From the NCBI RefSeq assembly GCF_001540865.1, contig NC_033639.1, forward strand, positions 4,995,675 to 5,059,674: 64,000 nt of DNA, written 5' to 3'. The first letter of the stretch is position 1. Each line of letters begins with the position of its first letter. This document shows positions 23,478-35,159 of the stretch, one piece after another. This DNA comes from Ananas comosus (taxonomy: Eukaryota; Streptophyta; Magnoliopsida; Poales; Bromeliaceae). The position numbers and the translations under genes are program-made. The notes under the pieces were generated by a model. That model was not told the DNA's origin, made no database searches, and saw only the letters and a program-made list of their open reading frames with translations.

Positions 23478-25845
23478 TGTCACGCCCCAATCCCCGCCAA
23501 TTTTGTCGGGTCCGGGTCACGTCAAGAGACGCCGAACGGACAGAGCCGCCCCTGTCCGCCCAAGGCTCTAACAACATGTATAAATAGGTAATCAACAAGA
23601 GATTTGCATATATAATACAAGGCTTGCACGAGGGCAAGCAACAACGGAAGCGAAAGCTCTAAGCTAATTAAGCAACATACATGATATTTGATTACATTTA
23701 AACCATATTCAAGTAAAACTATTATATTTTTGCATCGTATCTTTCTACATTTAGTCATCCATCCAAATACATGATTGTTTACACTTTGCATCTCTAAATC
23801 AACAAAATAAAGTTGATACATAAATATCAAAAGGGAATGACTACAAAATGTATAAAGTCCCGGTGGCCGCTACCTACGGCGCCAAACCCTTGCCTCGGTC
23901 CTCCACCCCCCCGATCGTGCCAGGACCTATAGGATTAGTGGTGTGAGAACTACAACGAAGTTCCCAGTGGGTTCGGCATCTGACCTCGCCGACTTACCCA
24001 CCAGGTCTATCCAGGCATAAGTATTTCAAGGAAAGAAAGGTAACCGGTACTAATGCATCTAATACTATGCCTGCAGAAGAATGTTAGTGGATTCAAATAC
24101 TCAATGCGATAATAGGAAATGCATGCATGCTCAAATCACAAATAAGTTTGGCTCTTATCCAATCTTACCGGTTAAGCTTGTTAACCCCAAAAACTCGCAA
24201 CCCAAAACCCTTTCTTCACCGGGAAGGCTCCAAGCACTACCGACCCGAGGGACCGTCTTCAGGGACCTCGCTCCCTGTGGTGTCGATTTCCGGAAACACA
24301 CCGCTTGAGGAGGAGCGACCTCCCTCAAGTCAAGACTTATTATGAGTGTCAATCAAATCACCGCGTTGAGGATATTAAGCCACTTGTCACGATGCCACTT
24401 TTGTAATAGGTTTTCTACCTATGTTCTCATGTCACTTTCTAGTCGACCTCATCACAATGCCACTATAGTTAAGTCTATGTTTAACATCCATTTATTCAAA
24501 ACTAATCTATCTCTCTATTGTCATTGTCACCATTTGTTTACTTGTGCTAAGTCCAAGTCCCACTATCATGTAATTCCTAGGGTTCAATAACACATGTCCA
24601 TCATGGTTCCATTACTCTCTATTTTCAAATACACTTGGAATAAGCATAATGAAGACAACCAAAGTTCACATGTGAATTAAGCCTAATATGCATGAAAGAA
24701 TAAACAACCATATGCTCAAGAATAGAGAAATAGACATAGAAGGGAATCCAATGATTCCGGCGTGCACCCTCCACCTCTAATAATCGGGTGGGTGTGGAAT
24801 GCGAGACTCCCGAACGCTACGAACGTCGGCTCCGCGTCCTACAACCCAAGATGGTGCCAAATTAGGCCTTTTGTACACGAACTATACTCTAACATTTTCG
24901 TAATGTTAAACGGAGTTGTCCCACGCGTTTAGGACACCCCCAATTAGGTTTTCACAGGGTCAATTTGTCCCTGAAAAATCCTAGGGCAAAAGCTCCAATT
25001 TTCAAGCCCTAACAATGTCATCTAGGGTTTTCCCATGAATCGATCCCAACTCTAAGTAAACAATAGCTTAGGATCATCTAAGAAGCACTCTAGTAAGGTT
25101 TCTAGACCTTTGGAACCAACTCTAGAGCTTCTATGGTGAACCCTAACCATCCACCATGAGAGCACTTGAGCTCTCATGGGTTCCATGGAGTTCAAGGCCT
25201 ATAGAAGGTTCCCAAGGCCAAGAACAACCCAAAGCTCCAAAACTTAGGGATCAAAACCAAGCCCTAGACTCATTTCTACCAAAAACTCACCTTAGCCCAA
25301 GCTCCTCCAAGTCCTTCTTGTAGGAGAGCTTGTAGAACCCACCAAAGCCTCCAAATCCTCCTTCCCTTCACTTCTTCTTCTTCTTCTCCAAGCCCTTGAG
25401 CTAGGATTTTAGAGAGAGAAAGAGTGGAAATGAGAGGGGAGGGTGAAAATGGCTGTGGGAGAGAGAGGGGTGACCATATAAAGTGTTGTAACAATTGCAT
25501 TTAAGCCCCTCCACATTATTCCCCTAGAACTGCCCAGACTGGGCATTTTTCGCCTTCGGGGACCGGTCTCCCCGACCAGGGACCGGTTCCCGAACGGGGA
25601 TTTTCCAGGACTTAGCCATATTTTCGGGTTTTTCAACGGCTGCGCAGCGAGGAACCGGTCTGCCCTTCAGGGACCGGTCGCACCACCAGGGACCGGATGC
25701 CTCAGGATCTCCTGGCAGGCTACGCGTACGGGGACCGGTCTCTCCTTCAGGGACCGGTCCCCTAGAGCTCAAAATCTGGGACTTAGCCAGATTTTCAGAT
25801 TTGCTCTCTCGGGTCCCTTTAACTTCATTTATGGACTCTAATACA
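23478..25845 (-). mobile_element. Family D gypsy LTR (truncated), nested in C1
   Basis: Minus-strand LTR. Its 3' tip is at 23478 (plus strand tgtcacgcccc) and it runs to about 25845, where the 5' tip is missing. Inside: U5 hairpin GAACT/AGTTC (23947-23963), a TATA-like ctttatatgg (about 25473-25482, minus) and a U3 array of ggaccggtc motifs (25555-25765). No coding region. It is either a solo LTR or the left LTR of an element whose remainder was lost in the deletion at 25846. Confidence 0.8.
25555..25765 (-). promoter_or_regulatory. ACCGGT motif array in family D U3
   Basis: GGGACCGGTC-type motifs near 25560, 25578, 25654, 25671, 25734 and 25752, most in gggaccggtc context. They lie upstream (minus strand) of the TATA-like site, as in family C. 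Confidence 0.55.
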
Positions 25846-25892
25846 CTTAGAGCGGGTAGGTCCGGTAGCGTATCGACTTGCTCTACCACCGA
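25846..25892. repeat. 47-bp templated filler at a deletion joint
   Basis: Copy of 25960-26006 with one mismatch (g for a), placed between the truncated family D LTR and the resumption of C1 pol at actagaggg. The ends share 2-3 bases with the flanks. This looks like synthesis-dependent end joining. Confidence 0.75.
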
Positions 25893-26287
25893 CTAGAGGG
25901 ATAAGGAAATTCAGGATTCGGGGTAAGTTGAGCCCCCGTTTCATTGGACCGTATGAGATCTTAGAGCGGGTAGGTCCGGTAGCGTATCAACTTGCTCTAC
26001 CACCGAACCTATCGGGCGTGCACAACGTCTTTCATGTATCGGTCCTTCGAAAGTACGTCTTCGACCCAACTCACGTGTTGGATTCTACACCGTTGGAGTT
26101 ACGGGACGATCTGAGCTTCGAGGAGCTACCAGTGAGGATCTTGGCTCGCGAGGTGCGGAAGCTGCGGAATCGGGATATTCCGTATATGAAGGTTCTTTGG
26201 AGCAACCACGGGAAGCGGGAGGCCACGTGAGAACTGGAGAGCTCTTTGCAGGAGCACTACCCCCATCTTTTTCAGAAGGAGCTTTGA
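25893..26287 (+). pseudogene. Element C1 integrase C-terminus and chromodomain-like tail
   Basis: Reads RKFRIRGKLSPRFIGPYEILERVGPVAYQLALPP, NLSGVHNVFHVSVLRKYVFDPTHVLD, SFEELPVRILAREVRKLRNRDIPYMKVLWSNHGKREAT, then TGA at about 26228 (for W), then ELESSLQEHYPHLFQKEL and a stop. The integrase zinc-binding and catalytic domains (about 1.3 kb in element A) are absent, removed with the event that left the family D LTR and filler. Confidence 0.88.
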
Positions 26288-26330
26288 GGTATGTTGTTGC
26301 TTTTGAGTTTTGCGGACGAAACTCCTTTTT

Positions 26331-26342
26331 AGGAGGGGTGAA
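26331..26342 (+). other. Polypurine tract of element C1
   Basis: aggaggggtgaa directly before the 3' LTR. Confidence 0.8.
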
Positions 26343-28791
26343 TGTAACACACTGGACCTATGCAAATTGCGAGGTTCGAGTGTTTGATTTGGGTTCCGAG
26401 CTTTTTCACACTTTGTGGAGGGTCGTAGACGGTGTTCCGACCCGTAGTTCGAAATTCTGAATTTTTTTGGCTAAGTCCTGAGAGTTTTACTCTCAGGGAC
26501 CGGTCCCAGGTGGGAGAGACCGGTCCCCCGTCGCGTGGTTCCGGCTGTCGGCCGAGGCAACCGGTCCCGCAGCCAGAGAGATCGGTTCCCGAATGCGTAT
26601 CTACGAGAGAGTCCTGAGGGAACGGTCCCATGTGGGAAGAGACCGGTCCCTCCACCAGAAAATTGCCTAGACCTGGCAGTGTGCAGATTGCAAAGTTGAG
26701 GGGCTTTTTTGGATTTTGTTACATTAGAGGGCCTATATGGCCCTTCCTCTCCCTCTCTCCCTCATTTCTCTCCCTCACACTCTTTCTTACACTCTAGAAA
26801 GAGAAAAGGAAGGAGAAGGAAGAAGGAGGAGAGAAAGGAGAGCAAGCTTGGAGGAGCTTTGGACATCTTTCTCTCCCTCTTTTCTCACCATTGGAGGCTT
26901 GGAGCTTGTTGTTGGAGCTTTGTGGAGGAAGGACCTTCAACCCTTGAGTACTTTGAGCTTGGTTTGGAGCTTCTCTTGAGGTTGGTAGCATGTATTCCTC
27001 ATTTGATGCATGTTTTTTAAGATTTTGCTAGATGAAACCCTATATTTGGATTTTAGGGTTAGAATTGAAGATTTTTGTTTGGGGGCTTTGGAACCTAATT
27101 GATGGGTTTAGAACCTTTATTTAGGTTGGATTGGAAGGACTCTAACTCTCATTTGGAGATCGAGAGAGTTTCCTTCGCATTCGGTGAGCTTTTAGCCCTA
27201 TCATTGAGTTGGTTTTTGATCAACCTCATAGTTGTTCGTTAGATTCGTTTAACTCCCATTTTGATGCTTCTAGGGTACTAGGAGGCTTGGGGGCACCTTC
27301 GTCGGAGCAAACGAAGGGTTTGGAGAAGTCCGGTGGGTTTGACTTCATGAAATCGGGGCAAAATGGCCCTTATGTATATTATACTTGTCGTAACGTCAAT
27401 TTGATTGCATATTCATGCTAAATGGGATTTATGTGAATTTTAGAACACTTAAAATGCATATGTTATGTATAATAAAAATTTCACTCTATATATAGTAGAG
27501 CTATGTGTATGCTGCATGCATGTGAAAAGTGGTCCCCTATACGAGTTTGGAACATGTCTCTTATGAGGAAAAGGACTAAAATTACGTACTCGTGAACATA
27601 ATTATCATGCTTTGACTTAGTGAACAAAATGCCATAAAGAGGCACCTGAACTAGTAAACTATGAAACTGCAACATAGAGACATAGAGTTGGGCCATTGTG
27701 ACTTTATTATATTCCATGTTTTAGACATGATGATATAGAGATAGGCCCTTGAGACATATGTTATATTCCATGTTTTAGACATGATGACTTGAGACTTGAG
27801 ACGGATCTTACGCTTGCTTGCCATTGTGCTCATTCGCACATGCTTATGAGGGTCGCTCCCTATAAGCCGGCACTCCGGAGATGGCCATCGCGATACATAT
27901 TCGCCGTGCGGGATTAGGTGCCGAAGTGGATTGCCGTGGGGAAGGCTTATTCCTAGAGTGGGGATGTTGACTACCACGGGGCCATTAGGCTCGGCACCGG
28001 CCAGACAGCCTACGGGTGGGTAGGTCTACAGGCCAGACAGCCTTCGGACGGGTCTTCCAAGATTTAACTTAAGTAGTTAACATGCCAAGCGAACATTGAC
28101 TAGAATAGTAAACCAGCGACATTTTACTATTACATTGTGGATATTACGATGGTTGTATACTTGTGCATTTTCATGATAGAATAGCTTTCTTACTTGTGCA
28201 ATTCCATGCTAAGTAGAGACATCATATAGTAGCAAGTACTCATGTTCATTTACTTGTCGTATATATCGCTTTTACTAATACTCGTACTTACCCTTTTTGT
28301 AGCTTTTGGGCCTAGTGGCACATTTCACTGAAGTCAGTAATTGCCCACTGGAAACTATTATTTAATAGTTCTCACGCCCCCTATTTTATGGTTTTATTTC
28401 AGAGCTTTCGGCACCGGCGGAGGCACGGGATCGCGGCAAGGGTGTCCGCCTAGCTAGATAGCGGGGAGCTACTTGCTCTTAGGCGGTCACTCTCTTTTTG
28501 TGTTTTTGGTGAGAGAGAGATTTTGTACCATATATAGAGACCACCTATGTATTCTTTTAACTCTTGTTTTGGGATATCTATTGTATTACTTATGACTTTT
28601 ATTTAGTGGATTTGGATTTCTCTTATCTTATCATGTTGTAGAAATCTAGATGTACTTTGCTCTAATATCGCTAGATCTCTTCGTATTATTGCTTTATTTC
28701 TCGCTTTGTTCTAGACGCCTTATATGTTTTAGACATATGGCGGGTCTGGGAACGCGCCGGGCGGGCTTCCGCTGGGCCCCGGGGCGTGACA
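26343..28791 (+). repeat. Element C1 3' LTR
   Basis: 2449 bp, nearly identical to 14892-17335; differences are scattered point changes and small indels (for example the extra tagagctatg near 27496). It ends at the taggg duplication. Confidence 0.95.
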
Positions 28792-28796
28792 TAGGG

Positions 28797-30520
28797 ATTG
28801 ATTAAACGATCCATGTGTTTTTGCAATCTAGTTGCCAGGACTTTAGAAAATATTTTAGCCAAACTATGCACCAGGCTTATGGGGTGAAAATCACTTGCAA
28901 ACTTAACATCGATTTTCTTAGGTATAAGGCATAGCAAGCTAGTGTTAATATCTTCAAGATTGCCAGATCCAGTATATATGCTGTTGAAAACCTTCATGAC
29001 GTCATCCTTGATAAGGTTCCAAAAGCGTTGATAGAACAAAGCTGGAAAACCATCTAGGCCCGGTGCTTTCTCCGGGGCGCTGGCGAAAATAGTCCGTTTC
29101 ACCTCGTCCTCCGAGAAGGTTGAATGAAGATTAGTAAGGTCAACACTTGCTCCACCATAGATCAACGAAAGAGAGGTGGTGAAATGACATTCATGCACAA
29201 CCCCTAGCTGATTGTGGAAGAAGGTAAATAGATGATTAGCAATAAGTTTGGTAGAGGATATGGTAGAGGTACTATCAGAGAATTGGGAAATAAGTTTCTT
29301 GCTGTTACGGCTGTTGGCCTACTAGTGGAAAAATTTAGTATTTGCATCCCCCGCTTTTAGCCACTGCACTCTTGATCTTTGTTTCCACTTCAGCTCCTCT
29401 TGAAGACATAATTCTTTGTATCTTTCTTTGAGCTTCGATCTCATCGAGATTTCTGAATCCGTTAGCGATCTACAGTCTTCGGCCTTATCGAGCCATTCTA
29501 TCCAAAGGAGGCATCGATTAGCCTACGCCTTGATTGTAGAGTAGAGGCCAGCACTCCAAGATTTAATTGTCTCGGTAACTTGATTGATTTTCAATTTAAA
29601 GCACTTCGACGGCTCAGGGTCAAATACAGATCGGTTCCAAGAACTAGCGACCACCTCCTTAAAAGAAGGGTATCGAAGCCAAAAGGATTCGAATCTGAAC
29701 AAATTCGACGATGGCAGGAAGGTATAGGATGAGAGAACTAAAGGTGTGTGATCGGAACGCGGTCTCGGTAGAGCCCTTAATGTAGATGTAGGAAATGAAT
29801 AGTGACATCCTTGCGATATGAGCGCACGGTCGAGTCGTTCCAGAGTAGGATTACGCCTGCCATTAGACCAGGTGTAAGTACGATTCAGAAGTGGGAGGTC
29901 GATTAGCCCAATTTCATTAATGACCTCCCTAAATTGCAGGATTTCGGAGACATTAGTAGGCGCCCCATTTTTATCTTGCACCGAGAGCATCACGTTGAAG
30001 TCACCCAGGGCCGTCCACCTATCGCCAGCACGATCACAGATAGTTTGAAGTTCGTGAAAGAAGTCCGCTTTTAGGTCGACGCTTGTAGGTCCATATATGT
30101 TGGAGATCAAGAAGACTTTCCCATCTACTTTTCTTTGAGTAGCAAGTTGAGTGAGTATGAACCAGCCCATTCGTCAACACATTCGAAAAGCGACGAATTC
30201 CAAGCAGTAAGCAATCCGCCCCTTGTCCCATCTGCATCCAAAACTCGATAATCCTTGAAATAGAAGCCACGGAAAGAATGAAATTTAGGCAAAGAAGTAG
30301 TCGACAGCTTTGTTTCCTGGAGACAAACCACGCAGCTTTTACTATTTCGAGTTATCGATTTGACAATAGTACACTTGGCCTGGTTATTGAAGCCCCTTAC
30401 ATTCCAAAATAGAAATCGAAAAACTCTATTCCTAGCCATAAAACAGACTTGGCCCCTCCGCAAAAGCAGGTCAGGCATACAACTACAGCCCTTCCTTACA
30501 GCCCTTTGCGGCATCCGCAT
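28797..30520 (-). pseudogene. LINE ORF2: endonuclease and start of RT
   Basis: The apurinic-type endonuclease nicks the target. Visible: FLFWNVRGFNN and VVCLQETKL near the N-terminus, then SNIYGPTS, ALGDFNVM, TYTWSNGRRNPTLERLDRALIS and RSDHTPLVL. RT begins with EDEVKRTIFASAPEKAPGLDGFPALFYQRFW, SLLCLIPKK and FASDFHPISLVHSLAKIFSKVLATRL. Damage: a frameshift near 30130, TAG near 29525 (KA*ANRC), and two adjacent TAGs near 29325 (KFFH**ANSRNSKK). RT is then cut at DRLINPYV by element C1; the next residues TPYQAAFIKGRH lie at 14880. Confidence 0.9.
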
Positions 30521-30789
30521 TATGATGCAAGATGTTCGTCAACGCCGTAGAGGTACCAGTTCCATCATAGAGAATGCCACAAGAAGCCTTTATCTGTTGG
30601 ACCTCCTCCTGCGTGAGAGGGTAGGTTGGGTTGCGATTCTTCGCCAAGAGGGGGACTAGCAGCGGATAGTAGGGGAAGAGGCGCGAGGTGTTGGGTCGAC
30701 GAAGGAGATGCCGCGGATGGAATGGGGGTGGAAGATCTGCCCATCTTGGAAGCGAGCCTCGGCACTTTCAGTTTCCTGCACATGAGATC

Positions 30790-32270
30790 CTGGGCTCTCT
30801 ATATGGAGTTCTTGTGAACTCCTATGGAGTTCTTGTGAACTCCTAAGTTTTTAGCGGCAAGGCGTAAGCTTCGCCGATAGGAGAATAGCTTCCCTAGCGT
30901 GGAGCGGTCCAGACTAGGTGACTTGGGCTGATGAGGAGTACGAGCATCCGAGGCCGAAGCAGCACGTTTCATCTTCAAATCGGATGCAGAAAATGGGTTC
31001 ACATAATTAATATCCACATGAGGAGTGAGCCCAGGGGGGAAGGAGTTGGTGATCTGAATTATGGGCTCAGGCAGGCCCAGCAAGGATGGTTGTTGGCCTG
31101 CCACACCTACGGGTAGTGGAAGCGGTTCGCGACTCGAAGCCAGGCCCGAATCCAATTGCTTCCCAGTTGTGTGAGGGACCTCCAACGGGCAAACGAGAGG
31201 GTTCGAAGAGTTGCCTCTCTGGCAAGCAAGTAAAGGACTGCTTATGCAAGCTTTAACGTATGATTGGAAAAGGCTATCGTCCTTTCTTCTCACAATCAAA
31301 TTCGAATTTCTTCGGGAAGCTGGCCGCCGCTCTCTCCGGTTGTGGCGATGCTCCGACGTGCGACGTGCGCTGCCACCTCCCCTAGGTGAGACCCCTCTGG
31401 TGCTGGGCCTCTCCTAGACCCCTCTAGCAGGAGGAACAGATGCGAAACCAGTTTGTCTGTGAAAGTCTTCTTGAGCCCCCCTCGAATCCAGTCCCAATCG
31501 CCTAGCAAGGTCTTCGCCGAGCAGGATTGGGTTGGCAATTTCCTAGGATTTGATCTCGACAGGAATTAAAAAATTGCTGTCGTCCACCATGAGTCAAGAA
31601 CCTCATGAATAAGCCCAACATTTTGGCACCGAATCAAAACTCTGAAGAAGGAAACTTCGAGCCAGTTTTCACTACGTGAATCAACCTCCCAAAGAGCTCC
31701 AAATCCGCTAATGGCTGCTTTGACATCCTCTTCATTCCAACATAATATCGGCCAGTGGTGAAGTTTGATCCAAGCCTTATGTTGTAGATGGCCCCTTTCC
31801 TTCTCCCCCGTCTCCACCCAGTTGGAGAAACGGAAAGTGATGGCGTAGAGCGATATCGGGCTTCGACCAATGGTCGACTCCCGCGCCACCCAGTTGGGGA
31901 AGAAGATAGCAAAGGATGGATTGCGAAAGGAGGCCACCTTGTAGTCAGAGAAGGAACCCTCAAACCTTGCAGCCAGCCCTCGAGATAAAGCATCAATGAA
32001 ATTGGCAGGTTGCTGACCTACGGCTTCTACCAGAGCCACACAAACTGAAAGGGATGGATGTCCAAGCTGTGGAGGCCTGGTAGGGAGGAAAGCTGAAGAT
32101 GAGCATGGTCGCATGGGATCGGGTCCAGGCTCCATGTTGCGTTGTTGCGGGGCCCTTCGAAGATGACAGAACTTAGCAGAGTGTCCGTTTCGCATGCAAA
32201 AGAGATAGCGACACTGCTCCCTACATTGAACAGCTTAATGGCCCCTCTCAAAGCATCTAAAACAACACCC
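30790..32270 (-). pseudogene. LINE ORF1 (RNA-binding, zinc knuckle)
   Basis: Two frames (31566-32195 and 30799-31299) match a plant L1 ORF1 layout. Zinc knuckles come first (CFRCFERGH followed by a TAA in place of the next residue, then AVQC, and NGHSAKFC). A folded region follows with FRFSNWVETG, KAWIKLHHWPILCWNEEDVKAAISGFGALWEVD and FFRVLIRCQNVGLIHEVL, resembling DUF4283-type domains. A low-complexity Ser/Pro tail ends it. Frames are broken between 31300 and 31565. A 21-bp tandem duplication (tatggagttcttgtgaactcc) is at about 30800-30842. The N-terminal start is unclear. Confidence 0.7.
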
Positions 32271-32560
32271 CTTGAGTGAAGGGTTGAGGAGGAATTTTGA
32301 AGGATGAGGAGGTAAGGTCGAGTTATGGGTCAGCTATAGTGTTGAAGCTTTAGCAGGTGGTGGGATCACAGATGGGACCAAAAGAGCATCTCTGTAGGAG
32401 ACGTTATGGCGAACACGTGTTCCACTAGTGGAGCGGAGAGAATGGGTATGGTGTAGGGTATGTAGAGGAAAACGACTGGTATGGGGATGGGGATGTGGGT
32501 TCAAGGGAGCGCCAGGGTGAGTAGATGCTCTGGGAGGAGGATGAGGGAGCCGCCGTATTT

Positions 32561-34891
32561 TTTACAGATTAATATCCATAAACTCAAAAGGGATTGGAAA
32601 ATGTAGGAGACTAAGTATTTTGAAACTTGGACCTTTTCATAAATATTAAGAGTTGGGAGATTTGGCAGCATATTTTGTTAATTAAATGGAAAATACAAGA
32701 CACCCCGCCCATTTAAGGGTGGGGGTTTTGTCCATTAGTCACATCAATTGTCAACACCCCCACCCTTAGATAGGTGAGGTGTATATCCTACACCCCCCAA
32801 AAGGGTGTACCACCAGTATTGCTCTAATTAAATCCCTAATTTTTATTTTGATTCTATTCGCAACCGCCACCCCACCGGATCACTCTTTTTCTTTCTCCGT
32901 CGCTCGACTCTCTTATCTTCCCTCTTGTGCCGTACGGCCTCTCCCGTTTTGCACGTGCATGCGACATTGTTCAATCACCGTCATCATTGTCATCATCCAT
33001 GGCCGCCAGCGCCGTAATCCTCGTCTATTGTTATTTTTGGTCCGTCATCGATGGCATCTCGTGTCGTTTCTATCCTTGAGAAGGTTTCTTTCTCTCATTT
33101 TTATCTCTAATACCTAATCTTGAGTACATCCAACCTTCTTGTTCATGGTTATATTATTATTCATGGTTATACCTAATCTTGATTATTAGAGTTTGAAACT
33201 ATTAAAATTTGATTTGTTTTAGTCTAAATTTTTGTTGTTTGAACAGTTATTGTTATCTTGTATCTCTCTAAATTTTGGTTGTGTAAATTTTGCGTATTCT
33301 ACATATTCTTCATAATGCCCTCTACATATTCGATAAAATGCCTAAGAGAAGGCATATGTCATTTTCTTTCTAGTTTCGATCCCATCAGATTGTAGATTGT
33401 AAAATTATGTTTAAACATCTGAAAACCATATTTTCAAAGATTAGAACCTTTGTTTATTATTTAAAATTTCATTCATGTTATTTTGATTCTTTGAATAAAT
33501 TAATTCTTAAAATTCTTCATATTCTTGATAGATAGTTGAGTTTTGTTAGGTTTATTATTCTAAATATCCTTCGTGCTCCGTCTCAACCTTCTTACATGTA
33601 TTTGTTACCGACCTTGTCAACCTATATGATCTATCCAAATTTAATTATTTGTATAAGCTCTTCTTTCTAAATAGTTATGTCTCCGTTGTAATTTTATTTT
33701 TAGTAACTCATAGAGAATCATAATCCTTTGTTTTAGGTTTCGGTGATTGACTCCCCTTGCACTTTCGACTGGATAGCTTAGAAACTGCCTTTGAGGTAAG
33801 CGATCGGACACTCGTTAGCTTTTTGCAAAATAATTTAGAAAAATATTTTGATTGTGCGAAGATCTTTATTTTGTAAATTTTAAAATGAATGGTTAAACAT
33901 ATTATTAAACATTTCTACAACTGAGTTTCAACTGTGACTAAAAGGTTCTTTTAGCATAAGAATTTTGAAATTTGATAATATGTTATGTAAATTAGTAACT
34001 AGATAACTGTTGTAAATTATAATGTCTCATGATATTTTACTATACTAATGTTGGCCATGTCGACATGTATTTTATTATAGAAGCTAGCTCGTTTCTGTAT
34101 TACGCCTTCGAGTGCCTGTGCCTATCCGTGTCTCTATTATGTATCTGTGCTTTCGAGTGCCTCTATTCTGTATGTGCACCTTTGGGTGCCTTTGTTCTAT
34201 TTTACGCCTACGAGTGCCTCTGAATCTCGCCAACAGATTACACAATATAGTTAATCACCGGAAACTTAATTTTTATTTCGTTTATTTGCTGAAGGAGAAA
34301 ATACTTTGTAAATTTATAATTTCTATTCGATCCAAGTTTTGAATTTTGATGATCTCTATTTTTTGAAATTTTACAAATTAAAAACCAGTTGTTTAAATTG
34401 ATTTTTGTATATATTATTTGTATGCTTAATCCGACTAATGTGTACACAGGTGCCGAGACTGATTTACTGGGCCGGAGTGGGACTGAGTGAACGTTAGATG
34501 TAGTACTGTTTGACTCTTGTTTCTTTTGTTTTATGTCTGATAGTTAGATGTGAATAATGAACTTCGCAAACTATTATCTGGATTTATTCTGCTTCCGTTT
34601 CGATATTCTTCTATGTTCTTTGCATAGTTATTATTGTGGTATTATTGGACGAAATTTTGTTTGTGTTTTGTAGTAAACTTTGGTTTTAATAAACTCTAGC
34701 TCTATATATGTGAGAATTCATTTGATTCTAGTTGAAATTCAATTGTTAGCCTCATCTTTTGATTCTTGGATCTAGTGAAAAATTCTGTAATCATCATTTT
34801 TCTTGTTTTCTCTCTGGTTCTGTAGCCTTACATATTTGCTAATTTAGCAAGCATGTGGGCATCTGTTACGCATCGGGTTTGGAGTGTGACA
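32561..34891 (+). repeat. AT-rich region ending in an LTR-like terminus (family H?)
   Basis: No gene seen. The right edge reads catcgggtttggagtgtgaca (34871-34891), resembling the ggggcgtgaca ends of the gypsy LTRs here. A repeated ttcgagtgcct motif (near 34107, 34152, 34182, 34209) lies about 700 bases inside. I could not find the matching tg start or a target duplication, so the left limit is arbitrary. Near 32695-32810 there is a C-rich stretch with short inverted repeats that could be a MITE end. Confidence 0.35.
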
Positions 34892-34989
34892 TATATAGGA
34901 TGAGGTAGGAGAGAAGAAAGAAAGAAGAAAGGAGAAGCAGTGGAAGAAGAGAACGAGGAATGGGGTGAAGGAAGAGTGTAAAAGAAGAG

Positions 34990-35039
<50 letters not shown>

Positions 35040-35139
35040 TCCTCTCAGATAAGAAAGGAGATCTAGAAAAGGAAAGAGGAGTGGGGTGAAGCAGGTGGAA
35101 GCCGCTACATCAGTTGGCTCAGTCGATGTACCAGCCTTC
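34892..35139. repeat. Purine-rich stretch with (GA)n microsatellite
   Basis: GA-rich DNA with an uninterrupted (GA)n run at about 34994-35035, then host flank of the CACTA element. After removal of that element, cagccttc joins gccctcagtcg at 40291. Confidence 0.7.
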
Positions 35140-35159
35140 CACTACAGAAAAAGTAGCAT

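Larger units (their letters stand above)
14892..28791 (+). mobile_element. Element C1: Tekay-like retrotransposon with nested insertions
   Basis: 13.9 kb, plus strand, TSD taggg on both sides. LTRs 14892-17335 and 26343-28791 are nearly identical over about 2.45 kb (the same 70-codon open frame occurs at 15767 and 27209), so the insertion is young. Without the nested solo LTR C2 (19110-21755) and the family D LTR plus filler (23478-25892), about 8.8 kb remains. The integrase core is deleted. It split a LINE. Confidence 0.93.
28797..32560 (-). mobile_element. L1-type LINE, 5' half
   Basis: Continues the LINE cut at 14891. In sense order from the right: probable 5' end near 32560 (not sharply defined), ORF1 (about 30790-32270), endonuclease (about 29640-30450), RT start (28797-29200). 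Confidence 0.87.

Noticed and set aside
12770..32575. LINE target-site duplication (a gtattttt word at both ends)
   Set aside because: The word is low-complexity and merges with the poly-A tail, so I cannot claim it as a real duplication.
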